Source: Paenibacillus camerounensis (GTDB lineage Bacteria; Bacillota; Bacilli; Paenibacillales; Paenibacillaceae). From it: 64,000 nt of DNA. The stretch is from contig NZ_CCDG010000039.1 of assembly GCF_000723885.1 (NCBI RefSeq), forward strand, positions 62,001 through 126,000, in the 5' to 3' direction. Shown here one piece after another: positions 34,008-42,383 of this stretch. The notes below the pieces were generated by a model. That model saw only the letters and a list, made by a program, of their open reading frames with translations. It searched no databases and was not told where the DNA came from. Position 1 is the stretch's first letter; each line of letters opens with the position of its first letter. Position numbers and translations under genes: made by a program.

Positions 34008-35249
34008 TCAGATCAGCTGGATAACGGTCAGCACCAGACCTACCACAAAGCCGCAGACCGCACCATTGACCCGGATCCACTGCAGATCCTTGCCGATCTT
34101 CTCCTCCAGCATATTCACCAGGCTCTCATCATCCATCTGATCCAGGTTTTCTTTGACCAGAACACCGATACGGTAATGATTAGCCTCTACCAGAGCAATC
34201 AGTGAAGCGCGGATGCGCTCCTCCCAGCCCTGGATGAGATCTGTCTCCCTGCTGACACGGCGGGCCAGCAGGCCATACAGGCTGAACAGCTTCCGGCCGC
34301 CACTTACCCGGTCCTCCTCCAGCATAGCAATAGCCTTGCTGCGGACAATCTCAAGCTGCTTCTGCAGGAAGGCTGCCGCCTCATCACCCTGCACAGTGCC
34401 CTCAGCCCACTCCTTCAGGCCGGCAATCTTTGTCTCATCGTTTACAAGCTGAAACAGGGCGACGCGAATCTCCCGGATAATCTGCTCACGGTACGGATTA
34501 TCCTCTTCACGGAAATCACGGATACCCGACTGCAGCATGCCCTGCAGCATCTCTCCGAGCATATCGGCATCCATAAACCCGACAAAAGCCTGGAAAGCCA
34601 TCCCTTTCAGTCCGCCAAGCTTCACTTCGGCCAGCTTTTCACTGGCCAGCTTGCCCAGCATGGCACGCGTCTCGGGACGTCCGGTCCAGCCGGATACGCC
34701 TTCAAGCGCATAGTCCAGAGCAGCGATATCCTTGCCGTCATTCATCAGCCTTGTGGCAATGGTGTCTGCGGCCTCGCCCAGCTCGGCATCACGGATATAC
34801 CCGGCAGCGGTCTTCTGCAGATAGGGCACCGCCTGCTCTACTGGCAGGCGCAGCACAAAAGTGCTCACCTGCTCCAGAATTTCCGCCCTTACTTTCTTTC
34901 TGGACATAAATTTGGTCAGCAGGCCGCCGGCAAGCCGGATAATGCGGATGCCGCGCAGCTTGTTTTCAATGCTTGCCTTGTTCAGCAGCTCATTCTCCAT
35001 CGCAGAGATCAGGGACTGGACAATTTTGTCACGGCTTTTGATCAGCAGGGAGGTATGCGGAATCTTCAGGCCCAGCGGATGACGGAACAGCGCCGTCACG
35101 GCGAACCAGTCGGCAATCCCGCCGACAAGACCGGCCTCAAAGCCGCCCCGCAGCAGCTCAAAGGGTATATTATCCGGCAAGAACAGCGTAATCAGAAAGC
35201 CGCATGCCATTACAACAAGTGAAATTGTAGCTAAATTTCTGGATTTCAT
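34008..35249 (-). CDS. DUF445 family membrane protein
   Basis: 413 residues. A membrane segment at each end (about 7-24, IVVMACGFLITLFLP-like; and the last 22 residues, VCGFVVGLVLTVIQLI) flanks a long helical cytoplasmic region. The family signature GGIADWFAVTALFRHPLG is at 42-60. DUF445 proteins (YheB type) are of unknown function and are found across Firmicutes and proteobacteria. Start ATG has GGGGGAGT upstream. It is monocistronic and convergent with the PII-like gene. Confidence 0.9.
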   Translation of the reverse strand: MKSRNLATISLVVMACGFLITLFLPDNIPFELLRGGFEAGLVGGIADWFAVTALFRHPLGLKIPHTSLLIKSRDKIVQSLISAMENELLNKASIENKLRGIRIIRLAGGLLTKFMSRKKVRAEILEQVSTFVLRLPVEQAVPYLQKTAAGYIRDAELGEAADTIATRLMNDGKDIAALDYALEGVSGWTGRPETRAMLGKLASEKLAEVKLGGLKGMAFQAFVGFMDADMLGEMLQGMLQSGIRDFREEDNPYREQIIREIRVALFQLVNDETKIAGLKEWAEGTVQGDEAAAFLQKQLEIVRSKAIAMLEEDRVSGGRKLFSLYGLLARRVSRETDLIQGWEERIRASLIALVEANHYRIGVLVKENLDQMDDESLVNMLEEKIGKDLQWIRVNGAVCGFVVGLVLTVIQLI

Positions 35250-35447
35250 TCATACTCCCCCATTTTTCGGCGGTTTCATCAATAGTCTGCCTTATATTGT
35301 AGCACGTCCGGGTGGTTTTCCGGAAATTCAGGCAAGCCCATGAAAAGGAATTTTTAATTTACAGAGAATTAATGATAAAATACAGGAAATGATTTTCACA
35401 GTCCCAGAGGTGCGGATTAGAACGTACAGAAAAAGGAGCACAACATT

Positions 35448-36311
35448 ATGCTGATTGCACTTGATATGGATGGAACACTGCTGAACGAAAATGGAAATAT
35501 CAGTCCGGAGAACCGCGAAGCGATTATTCATGCCCAGAGTCTGGGCCATATTGTGGCGATTGCCACCGGACGTTCTTATATGGATGCTGAGCGTCAGCTG
35601 CGGCTGTCCGACCTGAGTTGTCCTGTTGTCGCTATGAACGGGGCTCTGCTGATTCTGCCGGACGGTACCCAGGCGGTGAGCCGGCCGCTGGACAAAGAGG
35701 ATATTATCCCGGTGCTGCGCTGGATGAACGAGGTCCCTGAGCTGTATTACGAGGTGTATACCGGAGACAATGTATATGTCGAGCTGGACAAGCGGGTCCG
35801 TCTGGAAAAGCTGGCCGAGCTTAAAGACGAGGAAATCCCTGAAGGCTTCGGCTGGCTGCTTAAAGCGATGGTTGCCAAGCAGTTCCGCCAGGCTGCCGTA
35901 ACGTATGTAGAGAGCATGGAGGAGATCTGGGGCAAGGAGGAGCAGCTGCTTTATAAGGCGCTTGCTTTCTCGCTGAACCGCGAGGTCCTTAAGGAAGCGT
36001 CCACACGCTTCGCTGCTGTTCCCGGCCTGATTATTACAGCATCCCACGAGAGCAATATTGAAATCAATCACAAGGATGCCAACAAAGGTGCAGGTGTCAT
36101 TAAGCTTGCTGCACACTACGGCATTCCTGAAGATCAGGTGGCTGTAATGGGCGACAGCTATAATGATCTGCCTATGTTTGAGCGGGCCGGCTACAAGATT
36201 GCCATGGGCAATGCCGCCAAGCTGCTGAAGGAAACTGCGGATTTCATTACGTTTAGCAATGCCGAGCATGGCGTCGCTGAGGGAATCCGGCATCTTCTTG
36301 ACCGGAAATAG
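35448..36311 (+). CDS. Cof-type HAD-IIB sugar-phosphate phosphatase
   Basis: 287 residues. HAD motif I is LIALDMDGTLLNENG, motif II is IATGRSY, the conserved Lys is in NKGAGVIKL, and motif IV is VMGDSYNDLPMFERAGYKIAMGNA. The C2-type cap (about 85-190) defines the Cof/YwpJ group, which dephosphorylates sugar phosphates and cofactors such as pyridoxal or flavin mononucleotides. Start has AAAGGAG upstream. It is followed closely by the Imm30-like gene, so the two may be co-transcribed without an obvious functional link. Confidence 0.93.
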   Translation: MLIALDMDGTLLNENGNISPENREAIIHAQSLGHIVAIATGRSYMDAERQLRLSDLSCPVVAMNGALLILPDGTQAVSRPLDKEDIIPVLRWMNEVPELYYEVYTGDNVYVELDKRVRLEKLAELKDEEIPEGFGWLLKAMVAKQFRQAAVTYVESMEEIWGKEEQLLYKALAFSLNREVLKEASTRFAAVPGLIITASHESNIEINHKDANKGAGVIKLAAHYGIPEDQVAVMGDSYNDLPMFERAGYKIAMGNAAKLLKETADFITFSNAEHGVAEGIRHLLDRK

Positions 36312-36323
36312 GCGGTGCTGCTG

Positions 36324-36779
36324 ATGAACATGTACCCTGGGATAGCCCAGCTCTATACCAACCGGCTGCTGCGGACAGAGCTGGAATGCGAGCTGTTTGA
36401 CCTGGCGCTGGAGGGACTGGCCGGTGACACGGAGGATGCCGTAATCCAGCAGATTTTTAAAGTGTTTGACGATGAGACCGGGCATGAGGAAGTGATGTTC
36501 GGGCTTGTTCATTTTGTGGAGAGCTGCCACATGGAGATGTACCTGACCCAGCTGCTGGAGTCGCTGCCGGACATGCTTGAGCCTGCCCGGGGCTGGGCCA
36601 TCGTGCTCAACGAGCGGATACTGGATGACAGCCGGTTCAGGAAGGAATACGCCGCTATTGCCAGAGGTATGTCTCCCCGGGTGAAGCAGTCGCTTGTGTT
36701 TCTGCTTGAGGAAATCCGCGAGAACAAGCCCCGCCAATATGAACGGAAAGTGAATACCCTGCTTGGCAAAATAAAGTAA
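36324..36779 (+). CDS. Imm30-like (predicted immunity) protein
   Basis: The ATG at 36324 (151 residues, MNMYPG) follows GGCGG by 8 nt; the upstream in-frame GTG has no ribosome site. The protein is all helical and acidic. The central stretch IFKVFDDETGHEEVMFGLVH, then FVESC and LPDMLEPARGWAIVLNERIL resembles the Imm30 family of predicted polymorphic-toxin immunity proteins. No toxin gene is visible nearby, so this may be an orphan immunity gene or a general helical protein. I did not confirm the family by search. It sits 12 bp after the Cof phosphatase. Confidence 0.5.
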   Translation: MNMYPGIAQLYTNRLLRTELECELFDLALEGLAGDTEDAVIQQIFKVFDDETGHEEVMFGLVHFVESCHMEMYLTQLLESLPDMLEPARGWAIVLNERILDDSRFRKEYAAIARGMSPRVKQSLVFLLEEIRENKPRQYERKVNTLLGKIK

Positions 36780-36860
36780 ACAGGGGAACCGCTTTTCTAT
36801 ACAGGCAGTGCAGTGTTATATTGTAGATTGGCTAATGGACTTATATTGAAGGTGAATCTG

Positions 36861-39200
36861 ATGAACAAGCTTTTATTCCATAATATACCGCTCGGTGCAA
36901 GCGGTGAACGTATTCCCCAGGCGGCAATTGCCTCAGCCCGGACCAGCCGTGAGACGGTGAAGCCGGGGGAAGGCGATGCCGCTTATTTCCGCCGGCTTGA
37001 GGAGGGCGGAATCCTGCTTAACCCGCCGCAGATTGCAGCGGTGCGGCATCACGAAGGACCGCTGCTGACGCTGGCCGGTGCAGGCTCGGGCAAAACCTCG
37101 GTGCTGATCTGCAGAACAGGCTATCTGCTGTCCGTGCGGGGGGTCTCCCCCGCACGGATGCTGCTGCTTACCTTCTCCAGCAAGGCGGCGGCGGAGATGC
37201 GCGAGCGCATCGCCGTGCTGCCGGGCGTTGCCGAAGGCGATGCCGCGCGCCTGCAGGCGCGTACCTTCCACTCTTTCTTTCTGTATTTTCTGAGGCGCCA
37301 GGGGCTGCGGCAGGATATCTTTCATGAGACACGCCGCCAGCACATCCTGCTGAAGCAGATTATGCGGGAACTGGGGCTGCCGAAGGATGCTTATCCGCCG
37401 GAAACCCTGCTGGCCCTGCTGTCTTCCTGCAAGATGAATATGAGGGATGCAGATACACTCCCTGAGACGAATACCGCAGAGCAGGAAATGAAGGCGATTC
37501 TGACCCTCTATGAGCAGTGGAAGCAGGATCATAACAAAATGGACTTCGATGATGTGCTGCTGATTGCCTATAAAATGCTGCTGGAGCAGCCCCATCTCCT
37601 GCAGGAGCTGCAGCAGAAGTTCCAGTATGTCATGGTGGATGAGTTCCAGGATACAAATGAGCTGCAATATGAGCTGGTCAAAATGATCGCTTATCCGCAC
37701 AACAACCTGATGGTCGTCGGCGATGATGACCAGACGATCTATTCCTTTAACGGGGCGCGCAGCGAGTTTATTTTGGAATTTGAAAAGCTCTATCCGGGTG
37801 CAAGGGTTATCACCCTTGATATTAACTACCGTTCGGGCCCGGCCATTATCGGCCTCGGCAACGGGATCATCCGCCATAACCTGCGCCGCCGTTCCAAAAC
37901 GCTGCAGGCGGCCAGAAGCGGCGGCGCCCAGCCCCGATATCTGCGCCCGCAGACGGCAGATGAGGAAGCCGAACAGATTGTCGACCATATCGTAAATGAG
38001 GTAAGCAGCAGCAACAGGGAATACCGTGATTTCACCCTGCTGTACCGGGCCTCCAGCAGCAACCGCGCTGTGCTGGAGCTGCTGCTGCTGCGGGATATCC
38101 CCTACATCGACTACGGTGAAGGTCAGCTGCTCTACGAGCACTGGCTGATCCTGCCGGTGCTGGACCATCTGCGGCTGTCACTGAACCGGCGCAACTTTGC
38201 CGCGATGGAGAGCATTATGCCGACCCTGTATATGAACCGGGAAACCGGCATGGAGCATATCCGCCGGATGGAGGCTGTCCAGCCCAAGCAGGGCCCCCTG
38301 ATTCATCTGCTCTCCCTGCCGGGAATGGAGGATTTCAAGGGCACCAAGCTGCGGGAGCGGCTGGAGCTGATCCGCGGCCTGGCTGCATTGACGCCGCTGC
38401 AGGCGATCCGCCGCATCCGGACAAGCTTCTATGACTACTTCATAGAAGCTAATGAGCGGCATCAGGCTACCCTGCACCGCGAGACGCTGAAGGAAATGCT
38501 GGATGAGCTGGAAACCTCGGCTGAGCGGTTCGACAGCCTCCCTGTATTCCTCGACTTTATTGCCGGCATCACCGAGCGCAATGAGCTGAGCCGCCAGAGC
38601 GGACTCAAGGAGCAGGGCAACCGCGTTGCACTGATGACTATCCATAAGTCCAAAGGGCTGGAATTCCCTGTTGTCTTCCTGCTCGGAGCCTCGGAGGGCA
38701 TTCTGCCCCACAGCTCGGCGCTTGAAGGCGACCGGCTGAAGGACCGCAAGGCCGGCCAGCTTCCGGCAGCCGGCAGCTTCAAGGCAGGCAGCGATGCCGG
38801 TATCTCCGCACTGGAGGAAGAGCGGCGGCTCGCCTACGTCGCTGTCACCAGAGCCAAGGAGGAGCTGTTCATCAGCTCCCCGGCCAGACACCGGGGCAAG
38901 AAGGCGGAGGTCTCCCGCTTCATGCTGTCCGCCTTCCGCTCCGCTGCCGCCCCTTCCAGACCTGCCGCCTCCACTGCTTCTGCTGTGTCCGTGAGCAGAA
39001 CCGGATTGTCCAGGGGGTATACCTCCGGCACAGCCGGACATGCCAAGACCCATACGGTTCCTGTGTGGAACTGTACCGGCGCCCGCTGCCCGGGCTGGAC
39101 CCGGATGAAGGCCGGCGGGGCGGAGGATCATCTGGCCTCCAAGCCCTGCCCGCTGTGCAGCTCCCCCATGGAGAAAAGCACCCGCGAGGTGCCTGTATAG
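36861..39200 (+). CDS. UvrD/PcrA-like superfamily 1 ATP-dependent helicase
   Basis: The ATG at 36861 (779 residues, MNKLLFHN) is preferred: AAGGTG lies 6 nt upstream, unlike the earlier in-frame start. SF1A motifs appear in order: Q-motif LNPPQIAAV, Walker A LTLAGAGSGKTSVL, motif Ia LLLTFSSKAAAEMRERI, Walker B YVMVDEFQDTNELQY, motif III VVGDDDQTIYSFNGA, motif IV TLDINYRS, motif V VALMTIHKSKGLEF, and motif VI RRLAYVAVTRAKEELF. The C-terminus has a Cys pattern (CTGARCPGW and CPLCSSPM) that may bind zinc. It unwinds DNA 3'-5', probably in repair. It appears to be a second UvrD-like helicase rather than PcrA itself. Confidence 0.9.
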   Translation: MNKLLFHNIPLGASGERIPQAAIASARTSRETVKPGEGDAAYFRRLEEGGILLNPPQIAAVRHHEGPLLTLAGAGSGKTSVLICRTGYLLSVRGVSPARMLLLTFSSKAAAEMRERIAVLPGVAEGDAARLQARTFHSFFLYFLRRQGLRQDIFHETRRQHILLKQIMRELGLPKDAYPPETLLALLSSCKMNMRDADTLPETNTAEQEMKAILTLYEQWKQDHNKMDFDDVLLIAYKMLLEQPHLLQELQQKFQYVMVDEFQDTNELQYELVKMIAYPHNNLMVVGDDDQTIYSFNGARSEFILEFEKLYPGARVITLDINYRSGPAIIGLGNGIIRHNLRRRSKTLQAARSGGAQPRYLRPQTADEEAEQIVDHIVNEVSSSNREYRDFTLLYRASSSNRAVLELLLLRDIPYIDYGEGQLLYEHWLILPVLDHLRLSLNRRNFAAMESIMPTLYMNRETGMEHIRRMEAVQPKQGPLIHLLSLPGMEDFKGTKLRERLELIRGLAALTPLQAIRRIRTSFYDYFIEANERHQATLHRETLKEMLDELETSAERFDSLPVFLDFIAGITERNELSRQSGLKEQGNRVALMTIHKSKGLEFPVVFLLGASEGILPHSSALEGDRLKDRKAGQLPAAGSFKAGSDAGISALEEERRLAYVAVTRAKEELFISSPARHRGKKAEVSRFMLSAFRSAAAPSRPAASTASAVSVSRTGLSRGYTSGTAGHAKTHTVPVWNCTGARCPGWTRMKAGGAEDHLASKPCPLCSSPMEKSTREVPV

Positions 39201-39320
39201 CCGGCGGCTGCCTGTAGCCTATGTCTTGCCGGGCTGCTGATGCCGGCGCACAACCTAGCCGGTTATCGCAGCTCACAGGCTGCGGCCGCTCTGCCGCCAG
39301 CGGCAGGATTCGTGTGCAGC

Positions 39321-39358
39321 AAAAAGGACCATTTCCCGCACCGGGCAATGGTCCTTTT
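39321..39358. terminator. Bidirectional terminator between helicase and small gene
   Basis: Stem AAAAGGACCATT/AATGGTCCTTTT around a GC-containing loop, with T runs on both strands. The convergent genes end at 39200 and 39366. Confidence 0.8.
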
Positions 39359-39365
39359 CACTATG

Positions 39366-39602
39366 CTACGTCCAGGCCCACAGAAAAGCATCGCGGTCCC
39401 AGGCAATCCGTCCGCCGTGCAGCTTACGGAATGCTTTTTTGACATCCTTAGCCAGTGAGGCGTTCCCGTTCTCATTCACAAATACAAACTGCTCGCCGAA
39501 GTTGGCCTTAACATATTCAATCGCGGCGGTCTGGTGCAGGGTCCCGGTGAACCGGATCTCCTTGACCATCCACTCTGCTACTTCCTGTGCGGTAACTTCC
39601 AT
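39366..39602 (-). CDS. Small conserved protein (DUF6953-like)
   Basis: 78 residues. The pattern VAEWMVKEIRFTGTLHQTAA, then YVKANFGEQFVFVNENGN and KAFRKLHGGRIAWDRDAFLW is that of a small conserved Bacillales family (I recall it as DUF6953). It is a compact alpha/beta protein without signal or membrane segments. Function is unknown. ATG start follows an A/G-rich stretch. It stands alone between the helicase and the sulfonate-type importer. Confidence 0.75.
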   Translation of the reverse strand: MEVTAQEVAEWMVKEIRFTGTLHQTAAIEYVKANFGEQFVFVNENGNASLAKDVKKAFRKLHGGRIAWDRDAFLWAWT

Positions 39603-39690
39603 CAGGCTGCTGCCCCTTTCAAATCCTGTATGCTTTAGCCCTTATATTATAGCATGGAGGAATGAACGCCGCTCAGGGACAGCCTGCCGG

Positions 39691-40470
39691 TCAGCGCCTG
39701 CGTGCCGCGACGTTGACCACACCATAACGGTACAGCACCTTGCGGCCGAACCAGTTGAACAGCCTGTCAGTGAAGAAGCCCATGAAGCCGAGGCAGAACA
39801 GCCCGACAAAAATCCAGTCCGTCCGGAAAAACAGCCGCGAGTTCCAGATCAGATAGCCTACCCCTTCATTCGAAGCAATCATCTCCGCCCCGATAATCGC
39901 CATATACGAGGTGCCCATCGCCAGACGGATACCCGTAAAAATATACGGCGTGGTCGCCGGAACGATGACATGCAGCAGGATCTGCCATTCACTTGCCCCC
40001 ATGCTGCGGGCAGAGCGGATTTTGTCCTCCTCCACCGCCATAACGCCGGTCAGCGTATTCAGCACAACAATGAAGAAGGTGGCGTACATGATCAGTGCAA
40101 TTTTGGACTGCTCCCCGATTCCGAACCACACCAGGAACAGCGTGATGAAGGCAATCGGCGGTATAAAGCGGATAAAATTCAGGAACGGCTCCGCAAAAAT
40201 CCGGATGATATTCACTTTACCGATAATGAGCCCGACCGGAACGGCCAGCAGGCTGCCGAGCACCCAGCCCACCAGCACCCGGTAAAAGCTGATTCCGATG
40301 TACTGCACCAGCGTACCGTCACTGATCAGCTCCCGGCCGCCCTGTAGCGTGGCCCACGGCCCCGGAATGACATCAGGACCGTATATCAGCGCACCCAGCT
40401 GCCAGATGCACAAGGCGGCCAGCCACAGCAGGGTGACGGAGACCCATTTTTTCTCCACCCATTTCATCAC
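39691..40470 (-). CDS. Sulfonate/taurine-type ABC transporter permease
   Basis: 259 residues with about six membrane segments. The EAA-like cytoplasmic loop RSARSMGASEWQILLHVIVP-type (about 145-167) docks the ATPase. The order of segments and the MSYMAIIGAEMI-like stretch fit the SsuC/TauC/NrtB group. It imports a sulfonate, sulfate ester or related anion together with the ATPase and binding protein encoded just upstream in the transcript. The neighbouring arylsulfotransferase-family gene favours an organosulfur substrate. Confidence 0.9.
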   Translation of the reverse strand: MMKWVEKKWVSVTLLWLAALCIWQLGALIYGPDVIPGPWATLQGGRELISDGTLVQYIGISFYRVLVGWVLGSLLAVPVGLIIGKVNIIRIFAEPFLNFIRFIPPIAFITLFLVWFGIGEQSKIALIMYATFFIVVLNTLTGVMAVEEDKIRSARSMGASEWQILLHVIVPATTPYIFTGIRLAMGTSYMAIIGAEMIASNEGVGYLIWNSRLFFRTDWIFVGLFCLGFMGFFTDRLFNWFGRKVLYRYGVVNVAARRR

Positions 40471-40485
40471 CTGTCACCCCCTTAT

Positions 40486-41262
40486 CTATTCTTCAAAATG
40501 ACCCTGAATCTTGTTGTACAGCGAGTAGAACTCAGGGGAAGCCACGTCCCGCGGAAAAGGCAGCGGATTGTCATAAACATCCGTGATGTTGGAGGAGGGG
40601 CCGACCGACATAATGCCGATCCGCTCCCCGAGCAGCAGTGCTTCCTGAATATCATGAGTGACAAATATAACCGTCTTATGCGTCTCTCTCCAGATATTGA
40701 CCAGCTCCTTCTGCATCGTCCGCCGGGTCATCGCATCCAGGGCGCCGAACGGTTCATCCATCAGCAGAATGGCCGGATCATTCGCCAGTACCCGGGCCAG
40801 CTGCACACGCTGCTTCATGCCGCCCGACAGCTCCTTCGGGAACTTCTTCTCATGTCCGGACAAGCCGACAAGCTGGATGAAACGGTCTGAAATCTGCTTG
40901 CGCTCGGCCTTCGGTGTCTTCTTCATCCGCAGCCCGAACTCGACATTCTCCCGCACCGTCAGCCAGGGGAACAGGGAGGAGTCCGCCTGCTGAAAGACTA
41001 CCGCACGGTCTCTGCCCGGCCGGTCAATCTCTACATTATCCACCTTCAGATTGCCTCCCGATTTCGAGACGAACCCGGCGATCATATTAAGCAGCGTCGA
41101 TTTGCCGCAGCCGCTCGGTCCGAGCAGCACGAAGAATTCCCCGCCTTTGATCACCAGATTGACGTCTTTAATGATGTAATGAACGTCTCCTGTTGTCTGG
41201 GCGCTGTAGCTTTTACGGAGCTGCTCGATCTGAATGGCGTGTGAGCCTGCAAGTGAAGACAT
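40486..41262 (-). CDS. Sulfonate/taurine-type ABC transporter ATP-binding protein
   Basis: 258 residues. Walker A is LLGPSGCGKSTLLNMIAGF, the signature is LSGGMKQRVQLARVL, Walker B is AILLMDEPFGALDAMTRR, and the H-loop is IFVTHDIQEALLLG. The SsuB/TauB/NrtD group is recognised by the GALDAxTR pattern. It lies 15 bp before the permease gene and 57 bp after the binding protein gene. Confidence 0.93.
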   Translation of the reverse strand: MSSLAGSHAIQIEQLRKSYSAQTTGDVHYIIKDVNLVIKGGEFFVLLGPSGCGKSTLLNMIAGFVSKSGGNLKVDNVEIDRPGRDRAVVFQQADSSLFPWLTVRENVEFGLRMKKTPKAERKQISDRFIQLVGLSGHEKKFPKELSGGMKQRVQLARVLANDPAILLMDEPFGALDAMTRRTMQKELVNIWRETHKTVIFVTHDIQEALLLGERIGIMSVGPSSNITDVYDNPLPFPRDVASPEFYSLYNKIQGHFEE

Positions 41263-41319
41263 CTAAGGCACCTCCTGAACATTTTGAGTTAAAATAGTAA
41301 ATCCCCGTTGACCTGCCAG

Positions 41320-42354
41320 CTATTCCCCGTAAGTCACGGTATCCGGCAGCACTTTTTTGAGCGGGTCCAGATTGATTGCCGCCTTCAGGTCAAAATCCTT
41401 CTCGATAATCCCCGCACCGAGCATATAGGCCTTCTGGCCGGCCAGGCTGTCATAAGCAGCCGGTGTAAAGCCAATAATCCACGGATTGAGCGGCAGATCC
41501 TTCAGCGTATTCTCCTTAGGCTGCTTCACCTCGTCGTACATAAGGTCCGCAACCTCTTCAGGATGCTCCTGGGCATACGCCGAGGCTTCATCGACCGCTG
41601 CCAGGAAATTGCCGATTCCGTCCGGATTGGCTGCAATAAAAGTATCACTGCTTACAATGCCCATGCCGAGCCGCACCGGCGTTTCAGACATATCGCTCAG
41701 CTCATGCACATTCTCAAGGGCTGCGAGCTTGTCAACGAGTGCCGAGCCGATGACCCAGGCCGCATCAATATCCCCCTGCTTCAGGGCTATAAAAGCTTCG
41801 TCAAACCCGCCCTGTCCGGTCAACGTCACATCGCCGAGCGCAATGCCCTGCTCCTTCAGGTACTCATCCCACAGATACGGGATAAAGGTGCCGCGGATGA
41901 AGCTCAGGTTCTTGCCCTTCAGATCAGCCGCCGACTGAATATCATCCCTAACATACAGCTTCCAGGCTGCAGCCGCCTGATCTGTAGCCTGCCCGGCTGA
42001 AGCAATAATGGAATACCCTCCCTTGGATACGGCATTCAGCACCGGAAAGTCCGCGCCGTAAGCGATATCCACCTGCTTAATGAACAGGGCGTTTACCCCC
42101 TCGGCCGGGGAAGCAAAGGTGATGATTTCTGCGTCAATGTTATGCTTTTTGAAAAAACCCTTGTCCGCTGCCACCCGGAACACCGGGTTGGTGTTGGTGT
42201 CGGCAATTTTAATGTTCAAGACTGCGGGCTTGCCGTTTCCGGCTTCCCCCGACGCTGCCGCATCACCCTTGGAGCTGCAGCCGGAAAGTATAGTAACCAG
42301 GGAAAGGGATAAGAGCAGAATAACGGTTCCGTACCAGGTTCCTGTTTTTTTCAA
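41320..42354 (-). CDS. Sulfonate/taurine-type ABC transporter substrate-binding lipoprotein
   Basis: 344 residues from a TTG start with GAGGTGG upstream. A lipoprotein signal ends in the lipobox TILSGC (about residue 26). The mature protein has the SsuA/TauA/ThiY pattern: IADTNTNPVFRVAADKGFFK, then DIAYGADFPVLNAVSKGG and ALKQGDIDAAWVIGSALVDK. It captures an organosulfur or similar anion for the permease. The low-efficiency start is unusual for a binding protein, which is normally made in excess. Confidence 0.9.
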   Translation of the reverse strand: MKKTGTWYGTVILLLSLSLVTILSGCSSKGDAAASGEAGNGKPAVLNIKIADTNTNPVFRVAADKGFFKKHNIDAEIITFASPAEGVNALFIKQVDIAYGADFPVLNAVSKGGYSIIASAGQATDQAAAAWKLYVRDDIQSAADLKGKNLSFIRGTFIPYLWDEYLKEQGIALGDVTLTGQGGFDEAFIALKQGDIDAAWVIGSALVDKLAALENVHELSDMSETPVRLGMGIVSSDTFIAANPDGIGNFLAAVDEASAYAQEHPEEVADLMYDEVKQPKENTLKDLPLNPWIIGFTPAAYDSLAGQKAYMLGAGIIEKDFDLKAAINLDPLKKVLPDTVTYGE

Positions 42355-42383
42355 GACGATCCACCTCTTCGTTATATAATGGG

